From Phoronis australis (Eukaryota > Phoronida > Phoronidae): 64,000 bases of DNA. The DNA lies in assembly GCA_002633005.1 (NCBI GenBank), contig NMRA01000150.1, forward strand, positions 202,434-266,433, written 5' to 3'. Below the pieces are notes generated by a model. It saw nothing but the letters and a program-made list of their open reading frames with translations. It was not told the DNA's origin and searched no databases. The translations under genes were made by a program, and so were the position numbers. Shown here in pieces: positions 9,408 through 20,972 of the stretch (its first letter is position 1; every line of letters starts with the position of its first letter).

Positions 9408-12400
9408 GTAGTAATGGCTTTGAAATTATCAAGCTGTAAACCTTTTTACAGTTTAAAATTTGTGAAATTTTCATCATACAGGCCACCTGTTAGCTCTGTT
9501 TGTATTGTTTGGTTTCACAGTCCGGCAATACATTGTGGTGTTATGTATTCGCCAAGCTGTAAAGTATATTACAAATTGAATATACACAGATTGAAACAAA
9601 ATTTAGCCTGGCACAAATTAACGTGTTAGTGTCAGACAGTGTAAGATATGCCCAGTTATCTTGTTATGTGTCACCTATCCAGTTGCAGGACTTAATCATG
9701 GCTGAGTGATTCAGCCCAGTAGCTCCTGAATTGCTAGATGTGTTAGGACATTTTTGTATCATAGCATGCATGAAGATCATGTTTTTTGGTTGAGCACTTC
9801 ACTGTTGCTGCAATGTTTGTGTAGTTTGTGTAAAGATGCTATTTCTCATTGACCATGAATATTTAAATTTGTAGGAAGCGCCACCTTGTGACTTCTTGGA
9901 GAACTGTGTGTACAAGTTTGATCAGGGCCTTGTCTTTTTACTCGAAATGGAACTCGCCATTATATTTGACATTTTCTACGAACTGTACTTTTGTGTGAAC
10001 TCAAGATAAATGTCTTTTATTCTATGCTCGAGTACATAATGACTTACATGGATGCTTTATTAGTCCTAGTTTGCAGTTGATAAACCCAACATTAAGGCTA
10101 AAAGTTCGAGTTTGAACTCGAAATTTCAAATTTTCACTCAAATTTGTAGCTCGAATATAAGGGTCTTCAAGTGCAAACTTGGACTAGAAACTCGTATGCA
10201 TAAACTATAAAGTATTTGAGCACAGTTTGATAACAACTTATCTTGAGTTCGCACAAAAGGAGCAGAGAAATTGACAAAAGTAATTTCGAGTTCGTTTCGA
10301 GTACGGAGATTAGAGACCGGACCTTGGAAAAGAAACAATTTGAATAAAATGCGGTTTTAAAGAAAACGCCACAATTGATACACTTAAAAACAAGTGTGGA
10401 CATATAGAAAACCCTAGTAATTTGTTGTCTGATAGTGAAATGAACAAACAATAAAGACTGTGCCTTGTTTTATTATGCTAACATTGACATATTACCATTC
10501 TTGTTTACATAGTCTAGCAAAATGAGACCTTCACTAAATTGTAATGGTAACTGGTTCTCAGATGGTTTCTGGCACATTGGAAGACCCGGGGTTGTTTGTA
10601 AACTAGTACTTCTTTTGCGTATTCACAATTTAATGAGACAGCACTTTTAAACTGTGGCTGTCACTGGTCACCTTATGCTATGCCTGTTTGTGCTGTGTCA
10701 AAACTTTCATACGAACCAGGCTAACAATAAATAGCTTTCTTAGAACTCGCATTATATGAGAAGTTAGGCAAAATGAATCTTCACTTTTCTCCTGTAATGT
10801 GTCTTAAACTGAAGACTTGTTACCATATTCATTTTCTCCATGGTGATTGTTATTCATTTACATATAGCGTGGCTGGAATGAAAAGGAGGGTGAGGAAGGT
10901 GGCCAATACAGGGATACCAAAAAAGAGTCCGGCTCAGATTCAGACTCTTCATCTGATGAGGAAGAGGTACTGATGAATCATTAAGTTTGTTTTGTTTTGT
11001 TTTGGTTTGTTCATTAATTCACAAAATACTCTTTGGAGTATCAGATGTTTTCCCTGCATTGAAAAGGCTGCACAAGTGAATTGTATAGTAACTGCTTTAA
11101 AATTTTGTATTTAATGAACTTCTGGAGGTGGCAAGTCGTTACTTTGAAAGACAAATTGGTGGCGGTATAAAGCGTCTGGATGAATTGTGCAATTTTTTTC
11201 ACTGTAATGTTCAAATGAACAACGACATTATCCTCATCCCTTCTCCCAATTGCTGTAAAATCTCTAATATGGTGTTGTATCTGTAAAGGTGGGCCGCAAG
11301 GGTGTACAGGGCTTGATAGAAATAGAAAATCCTAATCGCGTCCAGAAAAAATCAAGTAGAAAAGTTACAGATTTGGAAAAGGAAGAGGATGTCAAGCCTG
11401 AATTGTCTAGGCGAGAAAGGTTTGTTTACATGGTGGTGTATGGGATATGGAGTCATATCTAGACATATGCAGTTTGTTCTTAATCGTACAACACTAGTGT
11501 TGAAAGGTTTGTTTACATGGTGGTGTATGGGATATGGAGTCATATCTAGACATATGGAGTCTGTTATTAATCGTACAACACTAGTGTTGAAAGGTTTGTT
11601 TACATGGTGGTGTATGGGATATGGAGTCATATCTAGACATATGGACTCTCTTCTTAATCGTACAACACTAGTGTTTCAGTTGTTGTGTGGATAAAATTGA
11701 GCTTGTGATTATGCAAGCAATCAATGAATGCAAAAAAATATGAATTGAAAATCAGAGAAGTGTTCGCTTTAAATCTTTGTTGTACTCAACACTGCAAATT
11801 AAGAAAGTTTTAGATTGATGATTGAAATTATGTTTATGAAGTTGCATTTCATGTTCTGAAGGCCTCAGTCACACTGACTCTAAAGTCAAGGACTGAAAGC
11901 CTCAGCTTTCCTTCCTCTTTAACAAAATCCTACACTGATGAAGGACATGTCCAAACTCGGTAATATGCATTAATATAAGGCCAAGCACTACATTGATGTG
12001 AAGCAATGAAGCTCCTAAAACAACAATAAAGTCAGTGAACAGTCCTCCGTGGATGTAGTACCAAGCAGGATTCTTCATGTAGTTTAGTTTTGTTGAAAAA
12101 CCTTTGATCATCGTACTCAAAGGTCACCAAATCATTTAATGTACAACTGCATTGCCTCCATGTAACCTTCTTACCAATTTGCTACTGTGAATCGAAGGAC
12201 TTCCCATAATGAGATGTTGAGGTTGACCAGCCCCACAGGTCTCCTTGTGACCTGTAAAATTTCTGTTGTTATGCCATCATAACACTGGCTATTAGAGATA
12301 CTAAACAGTTGCTTCTTGAACAGTCCTGCTGTCCCTTTGTTTATTGTCCCATGGTAAGTTGAAATGCTGGGCCATTGATGCTTTCTGCTTCCACTGCCAC

Positions 12401-15063
12401 CACTAAGACTATTCTTTATTAGACTAAATTGCTGAAAACTGAGCGACAATCTGGCAATTTCCCTCCTACATACGTTGGACATCTAATGCAGTGATTGTAG
12501 TAATGGCATGTTACTTGATAGTGTTTGCAGGTATCTAATCTTTGAATGTGAATTTGAACTAAAAATTTTTATTATTAGCTTCTTTTATTAACTCATAATT
12601 TGAATGTATGTTCGAGTACATTGTGTTGCACTAATCAGTGTGTTTTTGATGCTGATTTTGTTAAATGCAGTCTAATGTAATTTTTAAAACAATTTTCTAT
12701 TGTTTGCTCTTTCAACGATGTTGCTTGAGGAGTTACTGCACGCATGCAATCCACACACAAGGAGTATTTTTAGACGATGTGAAAAATGCAGAAAGATTTT
12801 ACCTAACAATCAGTGTTGAACCGTTTTTAACAAAATGATCTTCACCAGAGAGGCACGACTGCCAAATTATACTATGATCAGTGTGTTTTCTAGTTTACAC
12901 CTAGATGACTAGTAGATTGAAGGTGCAGACTGAAGTAAAATTTCAAACTTGAACTTGTCGGGGTGGTCAAGTGCAAACCTGTATTAGCTTTGCATCTGCA
13001 TAAATCGGATTTTACTTGGCTACAAATTCAATTTCTTTTGTCCTGTACCCTCGCAAAAAATAAATTACAGAATACATTCAGAAAAATCAGGAACCCCAAC
13101 TAGAGACCTGTGGTTTGATTACCAGTTGGGCTTCCTGATTTTTCTGTGTTTATTTGATACCTTTCACTACTGGCCAACCTCAGCGTCTATGTATTTACTA
13201 TAAAGAATACATTGGAATTCAAAAATTAGAAATCCAGGCCAGAAACACTCTCATTTCAACAATAGTCACACCAGGTGGATGCCTGTTATTCAGAGGAGAA
13301 AACTGGTTCTCATGCTGTAAGTGACTATTACTGTCAGCAGATGACTTGTTTCTTCTCTTGCTAGAGAAGAGCTGCAGAAACAACATGCGACTGCAGAGTA
13401 TGTGAGAAGGCACAAAGCAGGGAAAACTGACGAAGCACGAGCAGATCTAGCAAGACTTGCCATTATACGCAAAGAGAGAGAGGAGGCAGCTAAAAAACGA
13501 GAAGAAGAACGGAAAGGTGAGTTGAAATGTGTGATGCAAACTCAATTAGCTTTTGTTGTTCAGTCATGAGGGGTGAAGACTGAGGAACCCAGCAATACCA
13601 CTCATTTTCTAATGTGAAGTTGCCAGTCCTATAAGTTGTTGTTTTTTCACTTGTTTTTTCTGTCTAGGTGATATATTGAATAACAATTATCAGCTTTGCT
13701 GTGCTGAATTTTTATGTCTGTTTTTTTACCGTCAGCTCTCTGGGCACACGGGCATTTTGTGTCCACTGGTATATCTCCTGAACTCTGGTAGCATCTTCAT
13801 GATATTTGTGTCCACTGGTATATCTCCTGAACTCTGGTAGCTTCTTCATGATATTTGTGTCCACTGGTATATCTCCTGAACTCTGGTAGCATCTTCATTA
13901 TATTTGTGTCCACTGGTATATCTCCTGAACTCTGGTAGCATCTTCATGATATTTGCCGGATGTGTTACTGTGAAGCAGACGACGGATGACAATGGCCTTC
14001 GGAAAGATTGGACTCCCGCTGTGCTTCTTGGTTGGAATTTTAGTTCTTTACATTGGCCTCTGTATCTACCAAGTTTCTTGCCATCATTTCTGACTGGGTG
14101 TTTGTTGTGCCCCTCCTTATCTCCCAAGTTCCTTGATAAGCCTTTGGCAGGTGTGTTTCTAAATCATGAAGATCATGGTACCGTCTCACTGTGGGGCAGA
14201 TCCGACCAGTACTGCTCCAACTGATGGCAGTTTTGATTGGATGTCTGTTTTTATTGTCCACTTCTTTGCCTTCCCAGCTGATTTAGATTATCAGAAAGTC
14301 GTATTGAGTATTGCATGTATAACGTTGAGTTTTGGACAAGTCTGGCTACTGCTGGGACCCTCTAGTGTTGTGTCTTCCTCCATATTTTCAAAATCCTTGA
14401 TGAATCTTCATGAAATTTGACAGGTGTGTTTCTATCCTAGCAAGGATGGCACGTGCTCATATTTGGATGATTCCAACCTGTGCTGCTCTCCTTAGTGTCA
14501 ATTTTGGGTTAGTGATATCTGGTTTTTTTTTACTTCTGCCTCTTTCTTTGCCAAACTGCTTAAGGATTGTCGTGAAATTTAGGTGTGCTGATTTTGAGGA
14601 TTATATGGCTAACATTGGTTTTGGACGGTTTTAACTACTGTTGTGCCCCCACAGGGGTCTATTCAAAGTAATTACTACTCCTTGCTTTTAAGTAGTGTTG
14701 TACCCCCTGTGGTCCATGTAAAGTGATAAGCACCCCTTGGTTTTTACATACTGCTGCACCTCCCCCACAGTGGTCTATTTCAAGTAGTGATCACCTATTA
14801 GTTTTAGGTACTGCTATACCCTCAGTGATCTCTTAAAATACTAATCAGCCACGGTGGGTGCATATCAATGACTTCGGAATGTCATTGATTGTTAAGGTGT
14901 GTGAGCATGCGCATCTTATCAATTCAATCTTCGACTGGACTTGTTCAAACATAAGGAGTGTACTAAGCATTGTCAGCATTATCAACACATAGTACGTGGT
15001 TATTTTATCTCCTTGGTCTTTACAGCAAAAGAAGCTGCCAAGGCCAAAGGCGGCAAGTCATAG
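9307..15063 (+). CDS. PDAP1: PDAP1 (28 kDa heat- and acid-stable phosphoprotein), five exons; first exon missing
   Basis: Five plus-strand exons (9307-9407, 10868-10966, 11289-11419, 13365-13516, 15026-15063) join with matching intron phases into about 173 residues, against about 181 in vertebrates. PDAP1/HASPP28 (PP28 domain family) is a small, charged, intrinsically disordered protein reported to bind PDGF-A and RNA and to be phosphorylated by casein kinase 2. Hallmarks: a Gly/Arg/Lys-rich start ([12 protein letters not shown]), an acidic serine tract ending [13 protein letters not shown] (CK2-type sites), the signature [19 protein letters not shown], the highly conserved [19 protein letters not shown], a Lys/Glu helix and the C-terminal GGKS. 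Exon 9307 begins with two bases of a codon, so the missing exon 1 needs only start codon plus two or three residues (MPK-G in relatives); no such exon is seen upstream. Introns hold minisatellites and a MITE-like element. No frame damage, so the gene looks functional. Confidence 0.93.
9915..10335. mobile_element. MITE-like fold-back element in PDAP1 intron 2
   Basis: The segment 9950-10025 is the imperfect reverse complement of 10230-10305. Shared landmarks: ctcgaaa...aactcg, 'tttgac', and 'tgtgtgaactcaagataa' facing 'ttatcttgagttcgcaca'. Several 'ctcga' boxes lie in the loop. No ORF. The arms fit a non-autonomous fold-back or MITE element; family unknown. Confidence 0.5.
10868..10966 (+). 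CDS. PDAP1: PDAP1 exon, acidic serine tract
   Basis: Acceptor catatag, donor gaggtactg, phase 0 at both sides, 33 codons. Ends [13 protein letters not shown], the conserved casein-kinase-2 target region. Confidence 0.9.
11289..11419 (+). CDS. PDAP1: PDAP1 exon, PP28 signature
   Basis: Acceptor ctgtaaag, donor gaaag|gtttgt. Encodes [17 protein letters not shown] and ends ELSRRE plus two bases of an Arg codon. Its 3' splice junction lies inside the first unit of an 87-bp minisatellite. Confidence 0.93.
11415..11675 (+). repeat. 87-bp minisatellite x 3 that duplicates the PDAP1 5' splice site
   Basis: Units start at 11415, 11502 and 11589, each beginning gaaag|gtttgt followed by 'tacatggtggtgtatgggat', 'atggagtcatatctagacat' and 'acaacactagtgtt'. 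The first unit overlaps the last five bases of a PDAP1 exon, so the donor junction is present three times at 87-bp spacing. Confidence 0.92.
13079..13146. repeat. strong intronic hairpin (23-bp arms, 22/23 matched)
   Basis: The left arm 13079-13101 starts cagaaaaatcaggaa and the right arm 13124-13146 ends ttcctgatttttctg. The loop is 22 nt. It lies in PDAP1 intron 3, about 220 bp before the next exon. Confidence 0.85.
13365..13516 (+). CDS. PDAP1: PDAP1 exon, core helix
   Basis: Acceptor cttgctag, donor aaag|gtgagt. Completes the split Arg and encodes 50 codons including the most conserved block ([17 protein letters not shown]) and the Lys/Glu-rich helix. Confidence 0.94.
13756..13954. repeat. 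49-bp minisatellite x 4
   Basis: Units of 'tttgtgtccactggtatatc' plus 'tcctgaactctggtagca' and 'tcttcatgata' start at 13756, 13805, 13854 and 13903, nearly identical. In PDAP1 intron 4. Confidence 0.92.
14633..14840. repeat. degenerate ~63-bp tandem repeat x 3
   Basis: Recurring 'actgctgcacc / gttgtaccccc', 'cagtggtct / caggggtct' and 'aagtagtgatcacc / aagtaattactact' blocks at about 63-bp spacing in PDAP1 intron 4. Confidence 0.6.
15026..15063 (+). CDS. PDAP1: PDAP1 last exon
   Basis: Acceptor tctttacag. Finishes the split Ala codon and encodes [11 protein letters not shown] followed by TAG at 15061-15063. Confidence 0.88.
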
Positions 15064-15890
15064 TACAACACCTTACCACATGTGTGATGACTGTCATCCA
15101 CTGACCATATGACTACAGTGACTGCTTGGTTTCCATCTGCTACCATTGTTGGTGAAGTTTATCTCAAGTTGATCAATCTGGCATTTATTGAAATATGATC
15201 TCTTCTGTATGTTGCTAGCAAAAGTTCAATAGAACGAGTGGAACTAAAATATTACACACGTTAATTGTACAGATAAAATAGGCAAATATGTACTGTTGGT
15301 AATTTGCAATATTTCGTAAAATCAACCATTTTGCAGTTGTGGTCTATTCATTAGGTGTAATATTTTTTCATTTCACCTTCCATTGAGGAAAAGTTCACAT
15401 GCTCAGTGTTTTGTTAGGAGTCTTTTAGATTTGATATTCAGATTTTTCAGTCACCAATGGCTTACATATTTTATTTCGGCGTTGTCAGATGTACTTTTTA
15501 ACTTCTTGTAGGTTTTTATGCAATAATGACACTCTGTATCATTAATTGTTGAATTGCAGAGTTGTGATCAATTTGGTGACTCTGGTCACCGATATTTTTG
15601 CTGAACTGCTGAATTCAGATGGAGACATGGCATATGGTAGTGGTATTAATTGGTCCATTCACTGATTTAAAGGCAGCCATCAGATAGAGTGTGTTCTGAG
15701 GATTATCTGATTTAAAGGCAGCCATCAGATAGAGTGTGTTCTGAGGATTATCGGAATTGTACTCATTTTTGTCAGTGTTCATGTATGTGGAAACTTAACA
15801 AAAAAAAACACCCATCTGCAACCAACCCTTGCAAAATTGTCAAAGGTATGTGGTTGCTGTTATGTATCAATTAAATAAATTAATAAATGT
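15064..15890 (+). other. PDAP1: PDAP1 3' untranslated region with two AATAAA signals
   Basis: Follows the PDAP1 stop directly. The first good poly(A) signals are AATAAA at 15874-15879 and 15882-15887. The 3' UTR would be about 0.8 kb and contain the 45-bp duplication at 15663-15752. Earlier weak signals cannot be excluded. Confidence 0.5.
15663..15752. repeat. perfect 45-bp tandem duplication
   Basis: Two identical 45-bp units starting tgatttaaaggcagcc, in the presumed PDAP1 3' UTR. Confidence 0.95.
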
Positions 15891-16771
15891 TTCAAGTTTC
15901 ACACTTCTAACTTGTCCAGGATTCCTATTATTCACTAGACTTGTTTAAGGTTATGAGAGTCCCAGAATTGTCTATACTTAGAACTTAACATCTCGGGAAT
16001 AACAGACTAGGTTCATACGAAACCTTCAGATACTAATGCTTTTTGTACACTGTTCTCCAAACCGCCGTTAGGAATTATGTTAATGTTATATTAATTGACA
16101 CACTTTTGCATGAGGGCTATTAAAATGGAACCGGTTTTTATAAAAATGCAAAAATTTGCTTAAAATAAGTTAGATAACTTTAACTGTAACGAAATTTGAA
16201 AGATTTCAACTTGAACATTTATATAAAATGAAGTTGGGTTGTGTTATTGATACTTGTTCTGCTGTGGTTGTTCCTTTCTTTTTGCTGAATTTTACGTGCA
16301 TGTTAACATGACCCAATCTACAACAGATTGGTATGAAGTCAACAATCAAATTCTGCTGGCTTTCTGATTTCAGTAAGTATATTCTTTTCTTGAGATAAAT
16401 TCTAGTTTAAATTTGCAGATATTTGGTTTAATGCAGGGATGTCCATAAGGTCATGCGGAACCTTGTTACAATCTGAACTGAATGCCCGCTTAGTCAGCCA
16501 CACGTTAACATTTGTTCCATGCTAGTTGTATGTTGGTAACTAGATCATGTCACCCAGTTCTAAATTGGCCTGTTCCTTGCAAGAGATAAATGGGACATTG
16601 CTGTCAACAGAGGGTGCACTACAGGAAAATAGTCTGTTGACCTTGAACAAAGTATTGGTTAGGACGTGCTGGTTTGTGCCTCTGAGAAAGATGTTTTTGT
16701 TTGTGTGGGATGTGATAACAAAACTGATTTATTCAGTGTAATTAGGCCACTGGTCCCTTTTCCAGAAATAA

Positions 16772-16774
<3 letters not shown>

Positions 16775-16819
<45 letters not shown>
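16775..16819. repeat. (CA)22 microsatellite
   Basis: Uninterrupted CA dinucleotide run of 45 nt. It creates spurious His/Thr and Cys/Val ORFs on both strands. Confidence 0.98.
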
Positions 16820-16823
<4 letters not shown>

Positions 16824-17865
16824 TGGTTTAAACAAAATGCAAAGAGAGAAAAAACAAAAGTAATACATAAACTAAAATTCAACAGCTCCATTTCCCTGCA
16901 TGAAAAAAGGAACTTGGCTACATTCATTACGACATTAAAATCTTGTGAACTCGAGAAACAAAAAAGTACTACATCTATTACAACAACTAGAATGCTGAAT
17001 TTTCGTCGCAGGTTCACACACAAAAGGCACACCAACAAGAAATGACATTCACTCTCAATAGCTCTCGTCTCACGAGGGCATAATCTCTTGTAATTTTAAG
17101 GCTTCTTTCCATCTCAACCATCAACATGTGATTTGCACGTCCAAATTGCACCAGTGTTCGTCTGTGAATAGCACATTTTAGGTTTGAAAAATAATGCTTT
17201 TAACACGAGTGTTGGCTTGAATAATCTATACACATCTAACTTGCTCAATCATGAAACGTTTTTGTGCCACATCTGATAGCGCTGTTCAAAAAAGCTTAAA
17301 AATGGTCTCGTCTCCAATTCCTTGGGAGCACCAAGCAATTCCAATACCATAGGAAAACGGAGTATTTTTAACTTTAATGAGTGTAGTAAATGGCAAGTCA
17401 ATGCCCACAATACTTATGTTTGTGTGGCTGAAGTGTGCCCACCTCACTGCTAGCACGCTATCGCGGCCATATTTATAGCTTTTTATGGTTGTATAAAACC
17501 TTAAGCCACATTATATTTCATAAATGTCAACAGTACACTGGTTTAGCATGAAATATCACAGCATATTTCGATGACTGTTTGAAAGAATAGGTGTGTGACA
17601 CAATACAAGATGGGTTGTGCTAAACCGTACTATACACTGGGATGATACCAGTTGATCTACCAATCAACACAAATTGAAACGCACTTTAAACTATATTATA
17701 TGTTGTATTTGTACTTTTGGCCATGCATCTTGCAACAAATACTTTTGTTCAAAATTAGCTGCCAAAATTTCTAACAATATCAAAAATAGCAACAAAATAA
17801 AAATTTGACTTAAACCAGTATTCATCCAGACTGAAAATGAAATTAGGCCTTTTATTCTCATAAAA

Positions 17866-17990
17866 TTGGTCTCCTAGTATACCCGACTGTGGTCTCATAA
17901 TATACCTGGCTGTGGTCTCGTAATATACCTGGCTGTGGTCTCATAAGATACCCAACTGTGGTCTCGTAATATACCTGACTGTGGTCTCAT
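17866..17990. repeat. 25-bp minisatellite x 5
   Basis: Units of 'tggtctcataatatacctgg' plus 'ctg', with variants gacc/aact, repeated five times. Confidence 0.85.
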
Positions 17991-20864
17991 AGTCCTTACA
18001 GTTATGAGATTCTATTTCCATCACCAAAAACATCAGAACCATCAACAACTTGAAAAAACACTTCAGCCCTAATTGGGATTGGCCAACGAAGGGTGCATTT
18101 CCCGTGAACTGAGTTGCTGGCTCATTTGGCAACATTTCAAAATCGGCTGAGCATAGCAATGTTTTCAAACCTCAGAGTGCCTCAGTCAAGAATTCAACTC
18201 TTAACAGCTAAAAGGGTCGAAATGCCTCTTTAAACACAATATTTACCATCAATGTTAGAAAGTCAAAAAAATATGAACCTGGACCATCTTAGACCCACTT
18301 CAAACGGTCCTAAATACAAAGATTTTCCTCCTTAAATACATGGACATGTGGACAGATGAATGAACTAGTTTTATTGCCCTCACCACATTCATAATATATT
18401 CTAAGAGTGTCTTCCTAATGTTTAGTATGTTCATACACTTAAAATGACAACAAACCCACCTTACATCACTAGATCACTTATCATCACCATGAAATTGCCC
18501 TTAAAGTCAATTTTTAGGTAATAATAGGGCTCCAAAGGAACTGTTCTCGTTTACTGCTCAAGATAAGGCGCCTTGTCATGATGTGCCACTTTATACACTG
18601 AGCAGGTCTGAAGAATGAATTATCAGTTTTCAGAGATCACTTCTCATCAGAGTAAGGAATAACTCGAGACCAATTTTATAGTGGTACATGGCTGGTCTAA
18701 ATCAAAAGTTCACTTCTTGGACAAAAAACGGGTTGACAGGCACTTAAAACAAAATTTTTACTAAACAATAACTATTCTGTAGTTTGTGATAGTGAATAAT
18801 TTTGCTCACAGTAGGAGTTGTACCAAAATTTAGCAATACAGGCCGTCCCTAAAGAAGAATCACCAGACGAATTTGCATTTTGAACAATTTAATCTCAGAC
18901 TTTGTTGATACAAATTTCAGTGTCCTATATTTGAGAAATACGAAGAATACCAAAATTACCTATGTCCCAATATTCAGAATCCAGAAAATTCCGTTTTGGG
19001 GTAAATTTCAAGGTCCCAAACTTTAGAAACTGTCCCAAATTGGAGAATTTATACCATTAATTAAATGGATGGCACTCCATCACTATATAAATTGCAGTAA
19101 ATCAAACTTGCAATAACTTGTGTGTGATAACTCTTCAGCTACTTTACATTAAGCACAACTGACGAAACTCGTTATTTTTCGATTTTAAAAGGTTGATTTT
19201 GAATAATGTGTCATTCTAATACAGCTGCATACATGCCGACTAATGTAATATAACTTAGAGACACCACAATAGTTGGACACATAACACTTTCTCAACAATT
19301 TTTGACAAAATCACCAACTTTTGAATTGAACAACTAATTGGTCTCAACTAGTCCACTGGCAAGGTTATAACAAATTTCTGGGCTTCAAGAACAAATGACA
19401 GTGTACATTACCATAAAGGACTGAACTCAAATTAGCACCTTGTGACACTTATTTATTTTTGTGCTAAAAGTAGAGCAGAGTTCTTTAGGGCTAGTTTCTT
19501 GCGAGTTTGGTGAGATATGTCCACGTATTACGAGCAAAACATGCAATTGTGCTAGCTTTGACTCGCGAGTATCTCGCTTTTCAGAATGGGGCCTCGGGGT
19601 AAGGGCAGGGCTGTCTCCATTACCAAGCACCAGGTGGACTTACTATTACATAACTTCAGGTGTAACGTGCCATCAATAACAATATTCAAAATATATGTCA
19701 TACCAAGTAAGTAGAACATTACAAACTTTATGCATTTTAATCAGCCTTCTAAAGAGGAGACCACAGAATGGTTCAATTGTTTCAGTGGCCAGAAGTGAGA
19801 TGTATGCTAGCTGTCCTTCATTCATTCTTGAAGTATCTAAATAATTAGGTAATGATGAGGGATGTTGAAAGGTACTGTTTAATGTTCAAGATGTCAGATG
19901 CGTTTCCTAAAATAGTCCTAGAGTTCCACAGGTCGCTCGAACACCACCTACAAAGTTTGAATGAGAGGGAATATTTCCCCTAAAAGAGGTCCCACCCAAG
20001 AAGTACTTGTATTCTCTAAAACAATGTCATAGAATGAAACTTGAAGATTATTAAAATCCATCATGCATTGACCTAGTAAACAATGATTATAGTTCATAGT
20101 TTGTAACAGCTTTAAACAGCTCACTGCTAAGATGCCAATATACTGGAATGTATAAATCCACACACAGCTAGACTCTTAACAATAATCCCATACAGGTGAA
20201 CAGTTTTATGTTCTCCATTCAAATAAGGTATAACCATTTCTTCAGTAGTACAACATAGTCAATATGGAGTCTCTCTCACCTGACAGCTCAAAAGTTAACA
20301 AGTGTTTCTGACGTCCAGTCCGTCTCTTTACATGAACAGTCTGTCCCTGTGCCAACCATATTCAGCAAAAGCAAATCTCATTCACAATAACAGATCTGTT
20401 AACATAACTTTGTTAGTCTCTCAATGTGTCGACATTTTTAAGTGACTCAAGCTAAGCAAGACAGATAAGCAAAATATGAGAAAATAATTATAATGATAAA
20501 AAATACAATTCATCTATTATACAAAGTAACGTAAGATGTAAAATTTATAAAAATGGAATAATTCTCAAAAGGGAAAAACTGGTTGATAAACAGATTTTTT
20601 TCGTACATTGCCAAGCACTATAACAAACATATGGCATTGAGCAATGTTCCTGTTTTTCAAGTTACTGCTGCCATTTGGTATAACCTTTAACCTTACACAA
20701 AGAATTTTAAGTTATGTAAGCCCATGCCATACAGTGCTAGTAAAAATGCGAGTATTCTGATATTATGATGTCAGTTTCTTCCTGCAACACTTTTGATCTC
20801 AGACTCGTGAGATTATTGTAAACTCATGGGTTAACACCTTAGGCATTTGGGAAAACCTTTGGCA

Positions 20865-20972
20865 GGGGGGTGAGCACTTACCCAAGCAATGGGCGCTTAA
20901 AATGAACAATTGCCCAAAAGTCGGGGGTGGGCGTTTACACGAGCATGGGCGTTAACCCGCAAGTTTACGTTA
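20865..20972. mobile_element. decayed right end of the TA-target inverted-repeat element
   Basis: Contains 'aagtcgggggtgggcg', 'gagcatgggcgttaacccg' and a decayed end 'caagtttacgttatg', matching the right end of the complete element at 43250-43434. The left end was not found. Confidence 0.6.

Noticed and set aside
11352-11694. 92- and 101-codon ORFs with triple internal repeats
   Set aside because: Created by the 87-bp minisatellite (29 codons per unit); the real coding part ends at 11419.
16659-17038. His/Thr-rich and Cys/Val-rich ORFs on both strands
   Set aside because: Direct products of the CA microsatellite.
20280-20346. Exon-like minus-strand segment (acceptor ggcacag, donor CAG|gtgaga, GQTVHVKRRTGRQKHLL)
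   Set aside because: Its entry phase does not match the last visible arrestin-gene exon and the sequence is unrecognised. It could still be real.
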